In this document: one piece after another, positions 51,946-59,905 of the stretch
How positions within the stretch are numbered: position 1 is the first letter of the stretch
How the letters are laid out: every line of letters begins with the position of its first letter
Assembly (NCBI GenBank): GCA_016212515.1
Contig: JACRFZ010000002.1
Location: 20,738 to 84,737, forward strand
Length of the DNA stretch: 64,000 bases
Direction: 5' to 3'
Origin: Candidatus Melainabacteria bacterium
GTDB taxonomy: Bacteria > Cyanobacteriota > Vampirovibrionia > Obscuribacterales > Obscuribacteraceae
Program-made: the position numbers and the translations under genes
Notes under the pieces: model-generated
Database searches by the model: none
The model's input: the letters and a program-made list of their open reading frames with translations, nothing else
Told to the model about the DNA's origin: nothing

Positions 51946-53217
51946 ATGAGAGAAAGAGCGGATGTTGCCGGAATAGTTGCCAGTTGTCAGAGGCAAATCG
52001 TTATTGAAGGATTGCGCCGCTGGCTAATGATTGTGGCTTTCTTTCTGGCAGCCTTACTGGCCACATGGACTGACTTCCATCCTTACTTTGCTGTCGGGCG
52101 TATAGGTAAATGGGATCAGGATATTCAACCGATAGTGCTTACAACAGCGGAAGCGCAATCCTGGTTCAGCAAAACCTATAAAGCCCTGAGCGATGGTCAG
52201 GTAGCAGCAGACTGGCTATACCGCTTGACCAGCGACGATGTCAAAGATGTGGTCCGCTATCAAAGCGGTAAAACATCCTTCCAGCCGGATGTTAGAAGAA
52301 TTGTCTTTGCCCGGAGTGAAGAACCTTTGGCTTCACTCTTCCGGGGAAAACCACAAGGGGAGACAATCTTTCTCGCCAGCGACCCCTCAGACAAAAAGGC
52401 TGTTCTCAAGGTATATTTAGCCGACGCCCCCCGCTTATCCGGGCTGGGCAGCGGCATATACGGCGTACCGGAAGCCTTCTCTTATCCCCTGAGAAAATAC
52501 TGGTACTGGCCTCTGGCTGTGGGTTTCCTCGGTTATCTACTTCTGCCCTGGGCTAAAACCGAGAAAAATGTCTGCGCTTATAAACTCTGGCAGGTGCGCC
52601 TCGGCGATTTTGCTTCCACGCTTCTTTACGGCAGTTTTGTAGCCATGCCCTTCTTCATCGTTGGCGGTGCGGTGGAAGCCGTCACCAACTGGCTACCCTT
52701 CACAGCCTTCTTCTGGTTCATGGCCGCCCTTGGTCTTTTGGCTTTCTGGTGGAGTTTCTTCTATGCCGTTTACCGCATACATATTCTCGAAGACAGACTC
52801 GTCTTCGCCGCTCCGGGTTCAGTCAAAGCCATAGCACTTTCAGACATAACAAAAATCGAACAGGTCTCGGTGGTGCCACCAAAATGGTTCATAACCGTCT
52901 ACTTCCTGGCCGCTCTCTCCGGCACCGGCAGAGGTGCATTCAGTGCCGGCACCCTCGGTAGAGCCGCTCTACTCTCCAGTTGCTCCTCCGGCGGACTCTG
53001 CCTGGTGACCAGGGACGGCAATTCGATCTATATCTGGCTGACCAACTCCACAGGACAAAACTCGGTCACGAACCTTGAGCTGCTCCTGGACAAACTGAAA
53101 GAAGTTCCCAGAGAGCAAGCCGAACAAGCTGATCAAATTCGCGAATTTGAAGCCCTCTTCCCGCCCATCATCGAACCTTACAGCAAGGCTCGAACCGCTC
53201 GGTTGATCAAAGTGTGA
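51946..53217 (+). CDS. polytopic membrane protein, unknown
   Basis: 423 aa from ATG 51946, with GGAGG ten bases upstream; an in-frame TTG lies at 51907. Helices at about 30-47 (WLMIVAFFLAALLATW), 190-205 (WYWPLAVGFLGYLLLPW), 235-255 and 260-290. A large outer segment lies between the first two helices (about 50-185). A C-terminal PH-like domain contains HILEDRLVFAAPGSVKAIAL, IEQVSV and SIYIWLTNST. No family recognised with confidence. It ends one base before the stop of the converging gene. Confidence 0.6.
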   Translation: MRERADVAGIVASCQRQIVIEGLRRWLMIVAFFLAALLATWTDFHPYFAVGRIGKWDQDIQPIVLTTAEAQSWFSKTYKALSDGQVAADWLYRLTSDDVKDVVRYQSGKTSFQPDVRRIVFARSEEPLASLFRGKPQGETIFLASDPSDKKAVLKVYLADAPRLSGLGSGIYGVPEAFSYPLRKYWYWPLAVGFLGYLLLPWAKTEKNVCAYKLWQVRLGDFASTLLYGSFVAMPFFIVGGAVEAVTNWLPFTAFFWFMAALGLLAFWWSFFYAVYRIHILEDRLVFAAPGSVKAIALSDITKIEQVSVVPPKWFITVYFLAALSGTGRGAFSAGTLGRAALLSSCSSGGLCLVTRDGNSIYIWLTNSTGQNSVTNLELLLDKLKEVPREQAEQADQIREFEALFPPIIEPYSKARTARLIKV

Positions 53218-53218
53218 C

Positions 53219-53911
53219 CTACTTGCTGTTGCAGAAAGAATCGGACATTCGCCCAATCATACTCTGATACGCAGCATGCTTCGCAGCCGGATAAGTGAAG
53301 CGGAAACTCTTCATGACCAGAGGCTCTGTTCGGCTTCTACCGAAGATTACTTTCACATAGGTGTAGCGTGGGTCATTGGCAGTTCCCGCCATGGATACCA
53401 CGAACCAGTCTTTGCCTTTCTCAGTCTTCAGTACCTTGCCCCCTTCTCCCATGGTATTGCGGTAAACCTCATCAAGACTGAGCACATGCCCATCATCGAA
53501 ATGCAGAGGCACCTCGGCACCAAGACACATGAAAGTCTGCTTGTCGACTCCATCGAGGGTGATGCCTTCGGTGCCCTTATAATTCTTGTATGGAATCAAA
53601 AGATCGGCTGCATACTCAATCGAGTATTTAAATGGCTCGTTTTTGTACAAGACATAGCGGTGTCCATCCGGCACGGACGAAGAAGCGGCTCGGCTCAAGT
53701 CCGCGGTAGCGGCAGCTTTAGCCGGAGCGGGCTGGATAGCCCTTGTCGGCGCACTCTGCTCAGTTCTCGGATTGGAGTTTTCAGTTTTCGCTGCCGACCT
53801 GGCCGATTGCGCAGTACAGTTTATTGATGCCTCAAGCATGACCACAGGCGCTATCACCAGGGGCACAAGTAGTACAGATCGGCTTGCTCCAATAAATCTG
53901 CTGTGCTTCAT
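53219..53911 (-). CDS. secreted hypothetical protein
   Basis: 230 aa from ATG 53911 (GGTGA six bases upstream); the open frame extends to 54067. The signal sequence SVLLVPLVIAPVVMLEASI is followed by an Ala/Pro/Thr-rich linker (about 30-80). The folded domain (about 85-230) has KNEPFKYSIEYAADLLIPY, FMCLGAEVPLHFDDGHVLSL, TYVKVIFGRSR and a final helix. The layout resembles small PsbP- or lipoprotein-like domains that start with a Y-x-IxYPxD-type strand, but this is not firm. The stop lies next to the converging membrane protein's stop. Confidence 0.6.
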   Translation of the reverse strand: MKHSRFIGASRSVLLVPLVIAPVVMLEASINCTAQSARSAAKTENSNPRTEQSAPTRAIQPAPAKAAATADLSRAASSSVPDGHRYVLYKNEPFKYSIEYAADLLIPYKNYKGTEGITLDGVDKQTFMCLGAEVPLHFDDGHVLSLDEVYRNTMGEGGKVLKTEKGKDWFVVSMAGTANDPRYTYVKVIFGRSRTEPLVMKSFRFTYPAAKHAAYQSMIGRMSDSFCNSK

Positions 53912-54170
53912 AACTTTCACCAACTTTCCAGGTTCGGACACGAACGCAACAGTCGCACCGCCGCCATTGAAAACACGGAGTATTCTAGGGGAGCACCACT
54001 CTTCTTCAATCGTCCCGGGGGATGACCGCAGGAAGTAACCGCTTGCCCTAAGTTGGGCTTGCACCAAACTGGGCTTGAAAGATGTCGGTGCGGTAGAATC
54101 ACAAAAACAGTCGGCAAACTCTCAGGAATCGAGGCAGCATTTGGGGATCAGTATTACAACGCCGTCAAAA

Positions 54171-54821
54171 ATGTCACTTATTCTGGCGGTCACCATTACA
54201 CCGCTATTCTTCCAGGGTTCCGCATCGGCGAAGCCGACCGAAGCAAATCCAAATGGACCAAGCGCACCGAGATCGCCGGTGCGCGCCACAGGAAGCAGCA
54301 GCGCCTACGTAAACTGGTACCCCTCTTCCATCTCGCTTCCCCAGGGGATGAGCTACCCCTGTGCCCTGACACCGCTGCCCACGTCTTTGCCAGGCATTCC
54401 GGCCGGCGACAGAAACTACATCAACCATGTCTACACCATGCTTTTGAAGTGCGTGCAAGCCAAGACGATAATGCTCTCGAAACTACGTCCGGGAGAGGCT
54501 AGAAGCGCTTACTCAAGATATTATGCCGACACACGCGCAGCCCTTGAGACCATCAGAAAAGAACCGACGCCGGCCGGGCTTGAGTCTTTTCGCAATCAAG
54601 TGATGAACGCCATCGTACTGCAAGTTACCTTCTTCAGCAAAGCTACGGCGGCGGCAGAAAACGGCACCGACGGCAACACCATAATGCAGATACCCGAAGG
54701 GCGACAGGCTTCGAACTTACTTATGTCAGCCTGGGGTGAAATGCAAGGACGCTACCCTCAGTGGAGCGAAGAGACAAAAGACAGCATGTACCACCATCTC
54801 TGTGCCCTGGATTTGTTCTAA
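54171..54821 (+). CDS. secreted alpha-helical protein, unknown
   Basis: 216 aa from ATG 54171, which gives a signal peptide ending GSASA; a TTG at 54075 would bury it behind 32 residues. The mature part has a Pro/Ser/Gly start and then four to five helices (YINHVYTMLLKCVQAKTIML, LETIRKEPTPAGLESFRNQV, LQVTFFSKATAAAENG). No family recognised and no ribosome site is evident. It precedes the glycine-rich gene by about 115 bases on the same strand. Confidence 0.5.
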   Translation: MSLILAVTITPLFFQGSASAKPTEANPNGPSAPRSPVRATGSSSAYVNWYPSSISLPQGMSYPCALTPLPTSLPGIPAGDRNYINHVYTMLLKCVQAKTIMLSKLRPGEARSAYSRYYADTRAALETIRKEPTPAGLESFRNQVMNAIVLQVTFFSKATAAAENGTDGNTIMQIPEGRQASNLLMSAWGEMQGRYPQWSEETKDSMYHHLCALDLF

Positions 54822-54936
54822 CAGGAGGACAGTCGCAGCGGTCGCCGACGCCGGAATTCATAATTGGGAGAAAAATCTCCATAATTTCTCCACACTGATT
54901 TGAAATATTGAAAGTGTGAGGTCGGAGGATGGCAAA

Positions 54937-55932
54937 ATGGCTACAACTGCTCGCTGGTTAATTGGAACCTGTCTGCTTCTTACTACGCTTTCCGCCAGTT
55001 TGAACCTATCGGTGCAGGCGCAGGGGCGCTGCCAGGGTGGAGCAGGCGGAGCCTCCGGTAGAAGTGGCGGCGGTGGTGCTGGATCCGGCGGTCAGGGCAT
55101 GGGAGGCAGAATGGGCGCCATGGCCGGACGTTTTCGTGGTGGAATGGGCGGACAAATGGCAAACGGCCAGATGGGTGCAGGCTTCGGCGGACCCATGGGT
55201 GGTCGCTTCCGGGGCATGGGCGGCGAATCCGGTGAAGGTGGTCCCATGGGCGGTCGCATGGGTGGCGAAGGCGGACCCATGGGCGGTCGTATGGGTGGTG
55301 GCGAAGGCGGTCCGATGGGCGGTCGCTTCCGGGGCATGGGTGGAGAATCCGGTCAAGGTGGTCCCATGGGTGGTCGTATGGGTGGCGAAGGTGGTCCCAT
55401 GGGCGGTCGCTTCCGGGGCCTGGGCGGCGAATCCGGTCAAGGTGGTCCCATGGGCGGTCGTATGGGTGGCGAAGGCGGACCCATGGGTGGACGCTTCCGG
55501 GGCATGGGCGGAGAATCCGGCCAAGGTGGCGGTCCCATGGGCGGTCGCATGGGTGGCGAAGGCGGACCCATGGGCGGACGTATGGGTGGCGGCGAAGGCG
55601 GTTACACCGGCAGCACAAGCGGCCCCCTCGACGCAGACCGCTTCACCAGAAGAGGATCGTCAGGAAGCGGCGGCGGTTATGGCGAGTCCGGTGGACAAGG
55701 CTTTCCTCACGGCGGCGGTTATGGCGAATCCGGTGGCGGCTTTCCTCGCGGCGGCGGTTATGGCGAATCCGGTGGCGGCTTTCCTCGCGGCGGCGGTTAT
55801 GGCGAGTCCGGTGGCGGCTTTCCTCGCGGCGGCGGTCATGGCGAGTCCGGTGGACAAGGCTTTCCTCACGGCGGCGGTTATGGCGGCGAATCAGGCGGTC
55901 CCCACCGGGAACACAGCCAGGTTTCGTTCTAA
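54937..55932 (+). CDS. secreted Gly/Met/Arg-rich repeat protein
   Basis: 331 aa from ATG 54937 with GGAGG eight bases upstream. The signal peptide (WLIGTCLLLTTLSASLNLSV) ends at VQAQ. The mature protein is repeats only. The first block (about residues 45-220) uses GGPMGGRMGGEGGPMGGRFR with GMGGESGQ. The second (about 245-320) uses GGGYGESGGGFPRG. The reading frame is supported by the signal peptide and by the repeats being multiples of three; a long ORF in another frame is a shadow of the same repeats. Perhaps an envelope or matrix protein. Methionine and arginine content is unusual. Confidence 0.75.
   Translation: MATTARWLIGTCLLLTTLSASLNLSVQAQGRCQGGAGGASGRSGGGGAGSGGQGMGGRMGAMAGRFRGGMGGQMANGQMGAGFGGPMGGRFRGMGGESGEGGPMGGRMGGEGGPMGGRMGGGEGGPMGGRFRGMGGESGQGGPMGGRMGGEGGPMGGRFRGLGGESGQGGPMGGRMGGEGGPMGGRFRGMGGESGQGGGPMGGRMGGEGGPMGGRMGGGEGGYTGSTSGPLDADRFTRRGSSGSGGGYGESGGQGFPHGGGYGESGGGFPRGGGYGESGGGFPRGGGYGESGGGFPRGGGHGESGGQGFPHGGGYGGESGGPHREHSQVSF
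55190..55900 (+). repeat. coding repeat blocks of the Gly/Met/Arg protein
   Basis: Two arrays of in-frame units. The 5' array has units of about 27 bases combined into longer 80-100-base super-units. The 3' array has units of about 45 bases, from 55660, around GGCGAGTCCGGTGGCGGCTT. Copies are nearly identical. Confidence 0.85.
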
Positions 55933-55935
55933 AGG

Positions 55936-56208
55936 TCAGAGCGCAGATTCAGTCTCATTCTCACTCAAGTCACTGCTTTCAGCCGGCACCACCAGCGGAC
56001 GGCCCAGGGCAAGCCTGGCCGCGCCTGCCGCCTTTTCAATTTCAGCATCGTCCTGGCTGAGCACGAAGACACTCAGCTCAGCATCAGCAAAAAGAAGATT
56101 CTCTGCCCACTGTCCACCTTTGAACGAGGCCATGAACTTGTCGCGGCGATCATAGACCGTTTTCTCGCCGGTCTCGGAATTCTGCAGAAGTATTATTGGC
56201 AGCAACAT
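55936..56208 (-). CDS. small protein, unknown
   Basis: 90 aa, ATG start. A short beta-rich opening (LLPIILLQNSETGEKTVYDR) is followed by FVLSQDDAEIEKAAGAARLA and an acidic tail. No signal peptide and no family. It ends three bases from the stop of the Gly/Met/Arg gene on the other strand. Moderate coding support only. Confidence 0.45.
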   Translation of the reverse strand: MLLPIILLQNSETGEKTVYDRRDKFMASFKGGQWAENLLFADAELSVFVLSQDDAEIEKAAGAARLALGRPLVVPAESSDLSENETESAL

Positions 56209-56364
56209 AAATCAGTCTCATCAGCGCGCCCGAAATGCTCAACTAAGTCTACATTACAAGCGCTTTGAAATTGTGCATAAGTTTCCAAGTCACAAGAAGG
56301 TGCTCCCGCGCCTAGACCAACCTGGTATTCAAGCACAAGCCATGTAAGAAGACCGCAACACTCC

Positions 56365-56385
56365 CAGGGGCGGCTGCCGCCCCTG
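56365..56385. repeat. perfect inverted repeat
   Basis: CAGGGGCGG-CTG-CCGCCCCTG is a 9-bp perfect stem with a three-base loop, between the small minus-strand gene and the tRNA-Leu gene. No T-run follows, so it is not an obvious terminator. Confidence 0.6.
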
Positions 56386-56430
56386 AAGGAGGCTGTGGTA
56401 TTCTAAGAAATCCGGCATCCACCGGTCCAA

Positions 56431-56515
56431 GGGCGAGTGGCGAAATTGGCAGACGCGCTAGACTTAGGATCTAGTTCAGCAATGAGTGGAGGTTCAAGTC
56501 CTCTCTCGCCCACCA
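56431..56515 (+). tRNA. tRNA-Leu(UAG)
   Basis: Class II tRNA with acceptor stem GGGCGAG/CTCGCCC, anticodon stem CTAGA/TCTAG and loop CTTAGGA (anticodon TAG). It has a long variable arm and T arm GAGGTTCAAGTCCTC. The discriminator is A and CCA is encoded. It reads CUN leucine codons. Confidence 0.97.
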
Positions 56516-56523
56516 TTTAAAAT

Positions 56524-56548
56524 TCCGCCGCAAGGCGGTTTTCTTTTT
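56524..56548 (+). terminator. rho-independent terminator of tRNA-Leu
   Basis: CCGCC-GCAA-GGCGG stem-loop followed by TTTTCTTTTT, starting nine bases after the tRNA. Confidence 0.93.
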
Positions 56549-56773
56549 GCTACGCACCAAGAACAGTATTTATGCCAATATGCGCTTGTATAGCAGCACT
56601 GAGTCGAATGCGCTCTCTGCTCAGTATCTAGCTACCGTCAGCAAGCCGCAAATCAAATTTGCTATTGTCTCCCTTTCAAAATCGGTTCGGGATTGGACTG
56701 CCTGCTGAACTGTCTCTCTCATTCAACAATTCTGAACGGCAACGTTAAACAGCCAATTAGCAGCAAAGGGAAC

Positions 56774-56804
56774 TTGCCGGTTTCGTTTATTTCGATTATA
56801 ATCG
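56774..56804 (+). promoter_or_regulatory. promoter with palindromic operator for the HTH/PIN operon
   Basis: -35 TTGCCG (56774-56779), a 17-base spacer and -10 TATAAT (56797-56802). The -10 box is the centre of a perfect 12-base palindrome, CGATTATAATCG (56793-56804). Binding there would block the promoter, as expected for autoregulation by the HTH protein. Confidence 0.65.
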
Positions 56805-56842
56805 TTAATTGCGACTATCAGCCCCAAAACAGGATCTCAGGT

Positions 56843-57289
56843 ATGCCTCAGACTAACGTAGTGCGAGAACCTATCTACGCCGAAAGAGAACAGGCCGCGG
56901 CTGTGCAAGCATTCGGGAAGGTGCTGCATGCCTTCAAACAAGCCCGACTTGTAGGTCCAGAGGGTCAGGAGATTCTTCTTCCAGAGCCTGTTTATCGCGT
57001 TCTCGAACAAGTCGTGCCACTGCTTGCTGCTGATATGGCGGTATCAATAGTGCCGGTTGGACATCAGCTCACAACACAAGAAGCCGCAGACCTACTCAAT
57101 GTATCGAGACCGCATCTCATCAAACTTTTGGAAGAAGGTGCCGTCAGCTTCGAGCGCGTTGGCACGCACCGACGTATTCGATTTGAAGACTTGATGGAAT
57201 ACAAACACAAGCGTGAAAAGGAGCGCCGTAAGGCACTCAAGAAACTTACAAGAATAGCGCAGGAAGCCGGTCTCTACGATGAGGAGTAA
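56843..57289 (+). CDS. HTH (excisionase-type) DNA-binding antitoxin-like protein
   Basis: 148 aa from ATG 56843; an upstream in-frame ATG lies before the promoter and is rejected. A MerR/excisionase helix-turn-helix lies at residues 77-120 (LTTQEAADLLNVSRPHLIKL, VGTHRRIRFEDL). The basic C-terminal helix KREKERRKALKKL could wrap the toxin. The N-terminal 70 residues are helical. It is followed five bases later by a PIN-domain gene, the usual antitoxin-toxin order. Autoregulation via the palindrome at 56793 is likely. Confidence 0.85.
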   Translation: MPQTNVVREPIYAEREQAAAVQAFGKVLHAFKQARLVGPEGQEILLPEPVYRVLEQVVPLLAADMAVSIVPVGHQLTTQEAADLLNVSRPHLIKLLEEGAVSFERVGTHRRIRFEDLMEYKHKREKERRKALKKLTRIAQEAGLYDEE

Positions 57290-57294
57290 GGTAA

Positions 57295-57846
57295 TTGGCG
57301 GTATTTCCAGCTGTTCTTGACGCATCCGTCCTATTCAATCGACCAGTTACAGACACTTTGTTGAGAGCGGCTGAGTATGGGCTCTATCGTGTTCACTGGT
57401 CAAAAAACATTCTCGATGAGACCACGAGAAATCTCATCGAGAAACGCAAGATTACTAACACGCAAGCGGCTCACCTTCAAAGGGAACTCGCCAAGGCTTT
57501 TCCAGAAGCCCTGGTTTCATTTCCAGATAACCTAATCGAACAAATGACGAACTCAAAGAGCGATCGCCATGTGGTAGCTGCTGCAGTTATGGCTCATGCA
57601 CAGGTAATCGTCACGTTCAATCTAAAGCACTTCAAAAGGAAAGATCTTGAGCCCTGGGATATAGAGGCTCAGCATCCAGACTATTTTCTATCTCATCTAT
57701 TCGACTTGGAGCCATTGCTGCTGCTCCAAATAATCGAGGAGCAATCTGCCGATTTGACCGGTATGAGCGTAACAGATCTTCTGCTGAGACTGAACAAGCA
57801 TGTCCCTAATTTTGTATCACAGATTAGAACGCTTGCAGACCGGTGA
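57295..57846 (+). CDS. PIN-domain ribonuclease, toxin-like
   Basis: 183 aa, TTG start with GAGGAG/AAGG upstream, five bases after the antitoxin stop. PIN features: Asp9 in VLDASVLFN, Glu42 in LDETTRN, Asp90 in KSDRHVVAAAVMAHA and Asn109 in VTFNLKHF. It is longer than typical VapC (about 130 aa), with 50 extra C-terminal helical residues (LLLLQIIEEQSADLTGMS). Role: metal-dependent RNase, target unknown, held inactive by the partner. Together with the HTH protein it is a type II-like module. Confidence 0.85.
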   Translation: MAVFPAVLDASVLFNRPVTDTLLRAAEYGLYRVHWSKNILDETTRNLIEKRKITNTQAAHLQRELAKAFPEALVSFPDNLIEQMTNSKSDRHVVAAAVMAHAQVIVTFNLKHFKRKDLEPWDIEAQHPDYFLSHLFDLEPLLLLQIIEEQSADLTGMSVTDLLLRLNKHVPNFVSQIRTLADR

Positions 57847-57909
57847 TGCAAAACCTTTGACTTCACAATGCCGAGCCACCAGTCTCACTCTGCTAAAAAC
57901 GTCAAGCCT

Positions 57910-58866
57910 TCATAGCCGCTCGGCAGCTTTCAAGTCTGCCTGGTAGAGATCTTGCCGACCCATGCGCTTGTAAATTTCGGCGCGCTCCCTGAGAAAAGAA
58001 CTTGTCTTCAGCTCTGACAGGGCTTTTGTGTAGTCAGCTTCGGCTTTCTTTAACTGACCTTTGCGACCATAAACGCGAGCCCGCCTTGCTAAAGCATCCT
58101 CATCTCGACGATTCCTGGCAATGATAACAGTGAGCACACGCACGGCCTCATCACTTTGACCAAGCTTCTCCAGACAATCAACCTGTTTGAATAGATAACT
58201 ATCCTGGTGACCATTAGCGTCCAGTTGCTTATAGACAGCCAGTGCATCGCTGTACCTGCGCAAATTTTCCAGGATACCGGCCTTTGATTCCAGGGCGGAT
58301 TTAAGCGTGCTTTTACTTTCAGAAGCCGCTATATAGAGGTCGGTGACAAGCAGAGCCTCTTGATTGCGATTGAGCCCACTCAGCGCCGCAGCCTTATTTC
58401 CCAAACAGGTGCTGGAAGGGGGCTTAACTTTCAGACCGGCATCACAGACCTGAATAGCCTCTTCATAGCGTTTCTGTATCAGTAAGAGATTCGAGAGAGA
58501 GGCATAAACAGAGGCATTTCCCGGAGTGAGCTGGATGCACTTCCGAAAACAACGTTCCGCCTCGGCAAGCCCGTTTTCCATGTCATCCATATTGTTATAA
58601 CAGGCACGCCCGAGGTCCCAGTAGAGCAGTCCGTTATTGGGGTCGAGCTTGATAGCACGGCGCAAGGGTACCTGAGCCGCGACAAAGCTACCGCGGTGAA
58701 TCAGTTCGGAAGCTTCTTTCTCCAGCTGATTCACCAGTGCCTTCCTAGTGGCAGCCGGCATACTCTCGGGTTTAGCCAAAAGAGGCAAGGGCGAAAGGAA
58801 CAATGAACCTGCAATAGTCGAGACTGCACACAGCCTCTTAAAATACTCTCGGTAGCCGATGAACAT
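57910..58866 (-). CDS. secreted TPR protein
   Basis: 318 aa. A signal peptide (VSTIAGSLFLSPLPLLAK) is followed by about six tetratricopeptide repeats covering nearly all the rest. Examples are RAIKLDPNNGLLYWDLGRAC, EEAIQVCDAGLKVK and KKAEADYTKALSELK. AGGGAG precedes the ATG. Likely a periplasmic or envelope protein-interaction scaffold. It lies downstream of the two small paralogues (about 106 bases) and might share their transcript. Confidence 0.8.
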   Translation of the reverse strand: MFIGYREYFKRLCAVSTIAGSLFLSPLPLLAKPESMPAATRKALVNQLEKEASELIHRGSFVAAQVPLRRAIKLDPNNGLLYWDLGRACYNNMDDMENGLAEAERCFRKCIQLTPGNASVYASLSNLLLIQKRYEEAIQVCDAGLKVKPPSSTCLGNKAAALSGLNRNQEALLVTDLYIAASESKSTLKSALESKAGILENLRRYSDALAVYKQLDANGHQDSYLFKQVDCLEKLGQSDEAVRVLTVIIARNRRDEDALARRARVYGRKGQLKKAEADYTKALSELKTSSFLRERAEIYKRMGRQDLYQADLKAAERL

Positions 58867-58972
58867 TTCTCCCTCTGACCGTCAGGTAGTGTTTTCGTCT
58901 CTCCACTCAGCCGCCAGAGAACGCCAGCCACCGCTATGCAAACTATTCAACCATAAATCGTGAAGTCTTAGA

Positions 58973-59362
58973 TCAAGGAATCTTATCCAACCCCTGATTC
59001 TGCTCATAAGCCTTAGCGGCTTCCAGAGCCCTGGCCGCTCGTGTCTCCCCCCAACCTTGAGCATGCATGACAGGCAGCCTGTACTCGGGGGCTTGCGCCT
59101 TAGTGCCATGGTCAACGGTCGTATGTTTGCTTTTCTGTAGACACTTCTCTAAATCGATGTCCACCCCGCCTTCACTAAGCTCGAGCTTGGCACAGTGATA
59201 CTCAGACTGCTTGTCTGAAAAGTCATGGCGGGTTGAAAGCCAGAGCCTTCTGTCAGGCGTAGCAAACAACTCGGAGGGGCTAAAATACGCCGTATCTCCA
59301 CCCTTTAGCTCTCTGGGCTCTACCATGTTCATTTCCCGACGAATGGCTTGTAAATCGCTCAT
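58973..59362 (-). CDS. small cytoplasmic protein, paralogue A
   Basis: 129 aa, GGAGGT five bases before the ATG. Core (about 14-75): KGGDTAYFSPSELFATPDRR, LWLSTRHDF and SEYHCAKLELSEGGVDIDL. The same order appears in the next gene (GESVYVSPDEV, YLSTDHL, DYHCARVDIEEAGVKIDM), so they are tandem duplicates. No known domain. The C-terminal tails differ completely. An unrecognised family with a conserved YHCA motif. Confidence 0.65.
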   Translation of the reverse strand: MSDLQAIRREMNMVEPRELKGGDTAYFSPSELFATPDRRLWLSTRHDFSDKQSEYHCAKLELSEGGVDIDLEKCLQKSKHTTVDHGTKAQAPEYRLPVMHAQGWGETRAARALEAAKAYEQNQGLDKIP

Positions 59363-59394
59363 TCTCTACCTCCAAACAAACTCACCTCTGTCGC

Positions 59395-59724
59395 TTAACG
59401 CCACCACGGGCGGTCTGCCGTCAACTCAAGTACAGGAAGCACGTCTGCCGGCGGTTTAGTCTCCGACAGAGGTTTCAGCGCATTGTTCTTTTTATACTCC
59501 TCACAAGCGGACATATCGATTTTCACACCAGCTTCTTCAATATCGACTCTGGCACAGTGATAATCAGTGGCATAACCAGAGGCAAGATGATCTGTAGACA
59601 AATAGTGCTTCATGTCGGCGGTAGTGACCACTTCATCAGGGCTCACATAAACAGACTCGCCTTTATGAAAATCCTCAAAACGCCCCTGCACCATCTCAAC
59701 CGGCACATTAGCCTGTTTGGACAT
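59395..59724 (-). CDS. small cytoplasmic protein, paralogue B
   Basis: 109 aa from ATG 59724, which has GGAGGT at ideal spacing; an in-frame start at 59739 is less likely. It shares the YxSPxE(V/L), LST and YHCA features with the gene 33 bases downstream. First gene of the pair; both have strong ribosome sites, so they are well expressed if transcribed. Function unknown. Confidence 0.65.
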   Translation of the reverse strand: MSKQANVPVEMVQGRFEDFHKGESVYVSPDEVVTTADMKHYLSTDHLASGYATDYHCARVDIEEAGVKIDMSACEEYKKNNALKPLSETKPPADVLPVLELTADRPWWR

Positions 59725-59905
59725 CGCTTGCACCTCCACGGCATCAACACTTAACTAAGTTATGCCGTCGGCGTCAAACTTGCATAAAACAGGCTGGGAA
59801 GATTCCCACTGGGGAGGATTCCAACTGACGCTGCGACCATTGCGCAGGTCTAGTGCCACGGCAAACATTGCGCGGCGCTCTTGCCACGGCAACTGCATCT
59901 GCCTA

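Noticed and set aside
55037..56155. 372-codon plus-strand ORF rich in Ala/Val/Trp
   Set aside because: A +1-frame shadow of the Gly/Met/Arg repeats; the true frame has a signal peptide and ribosome site.
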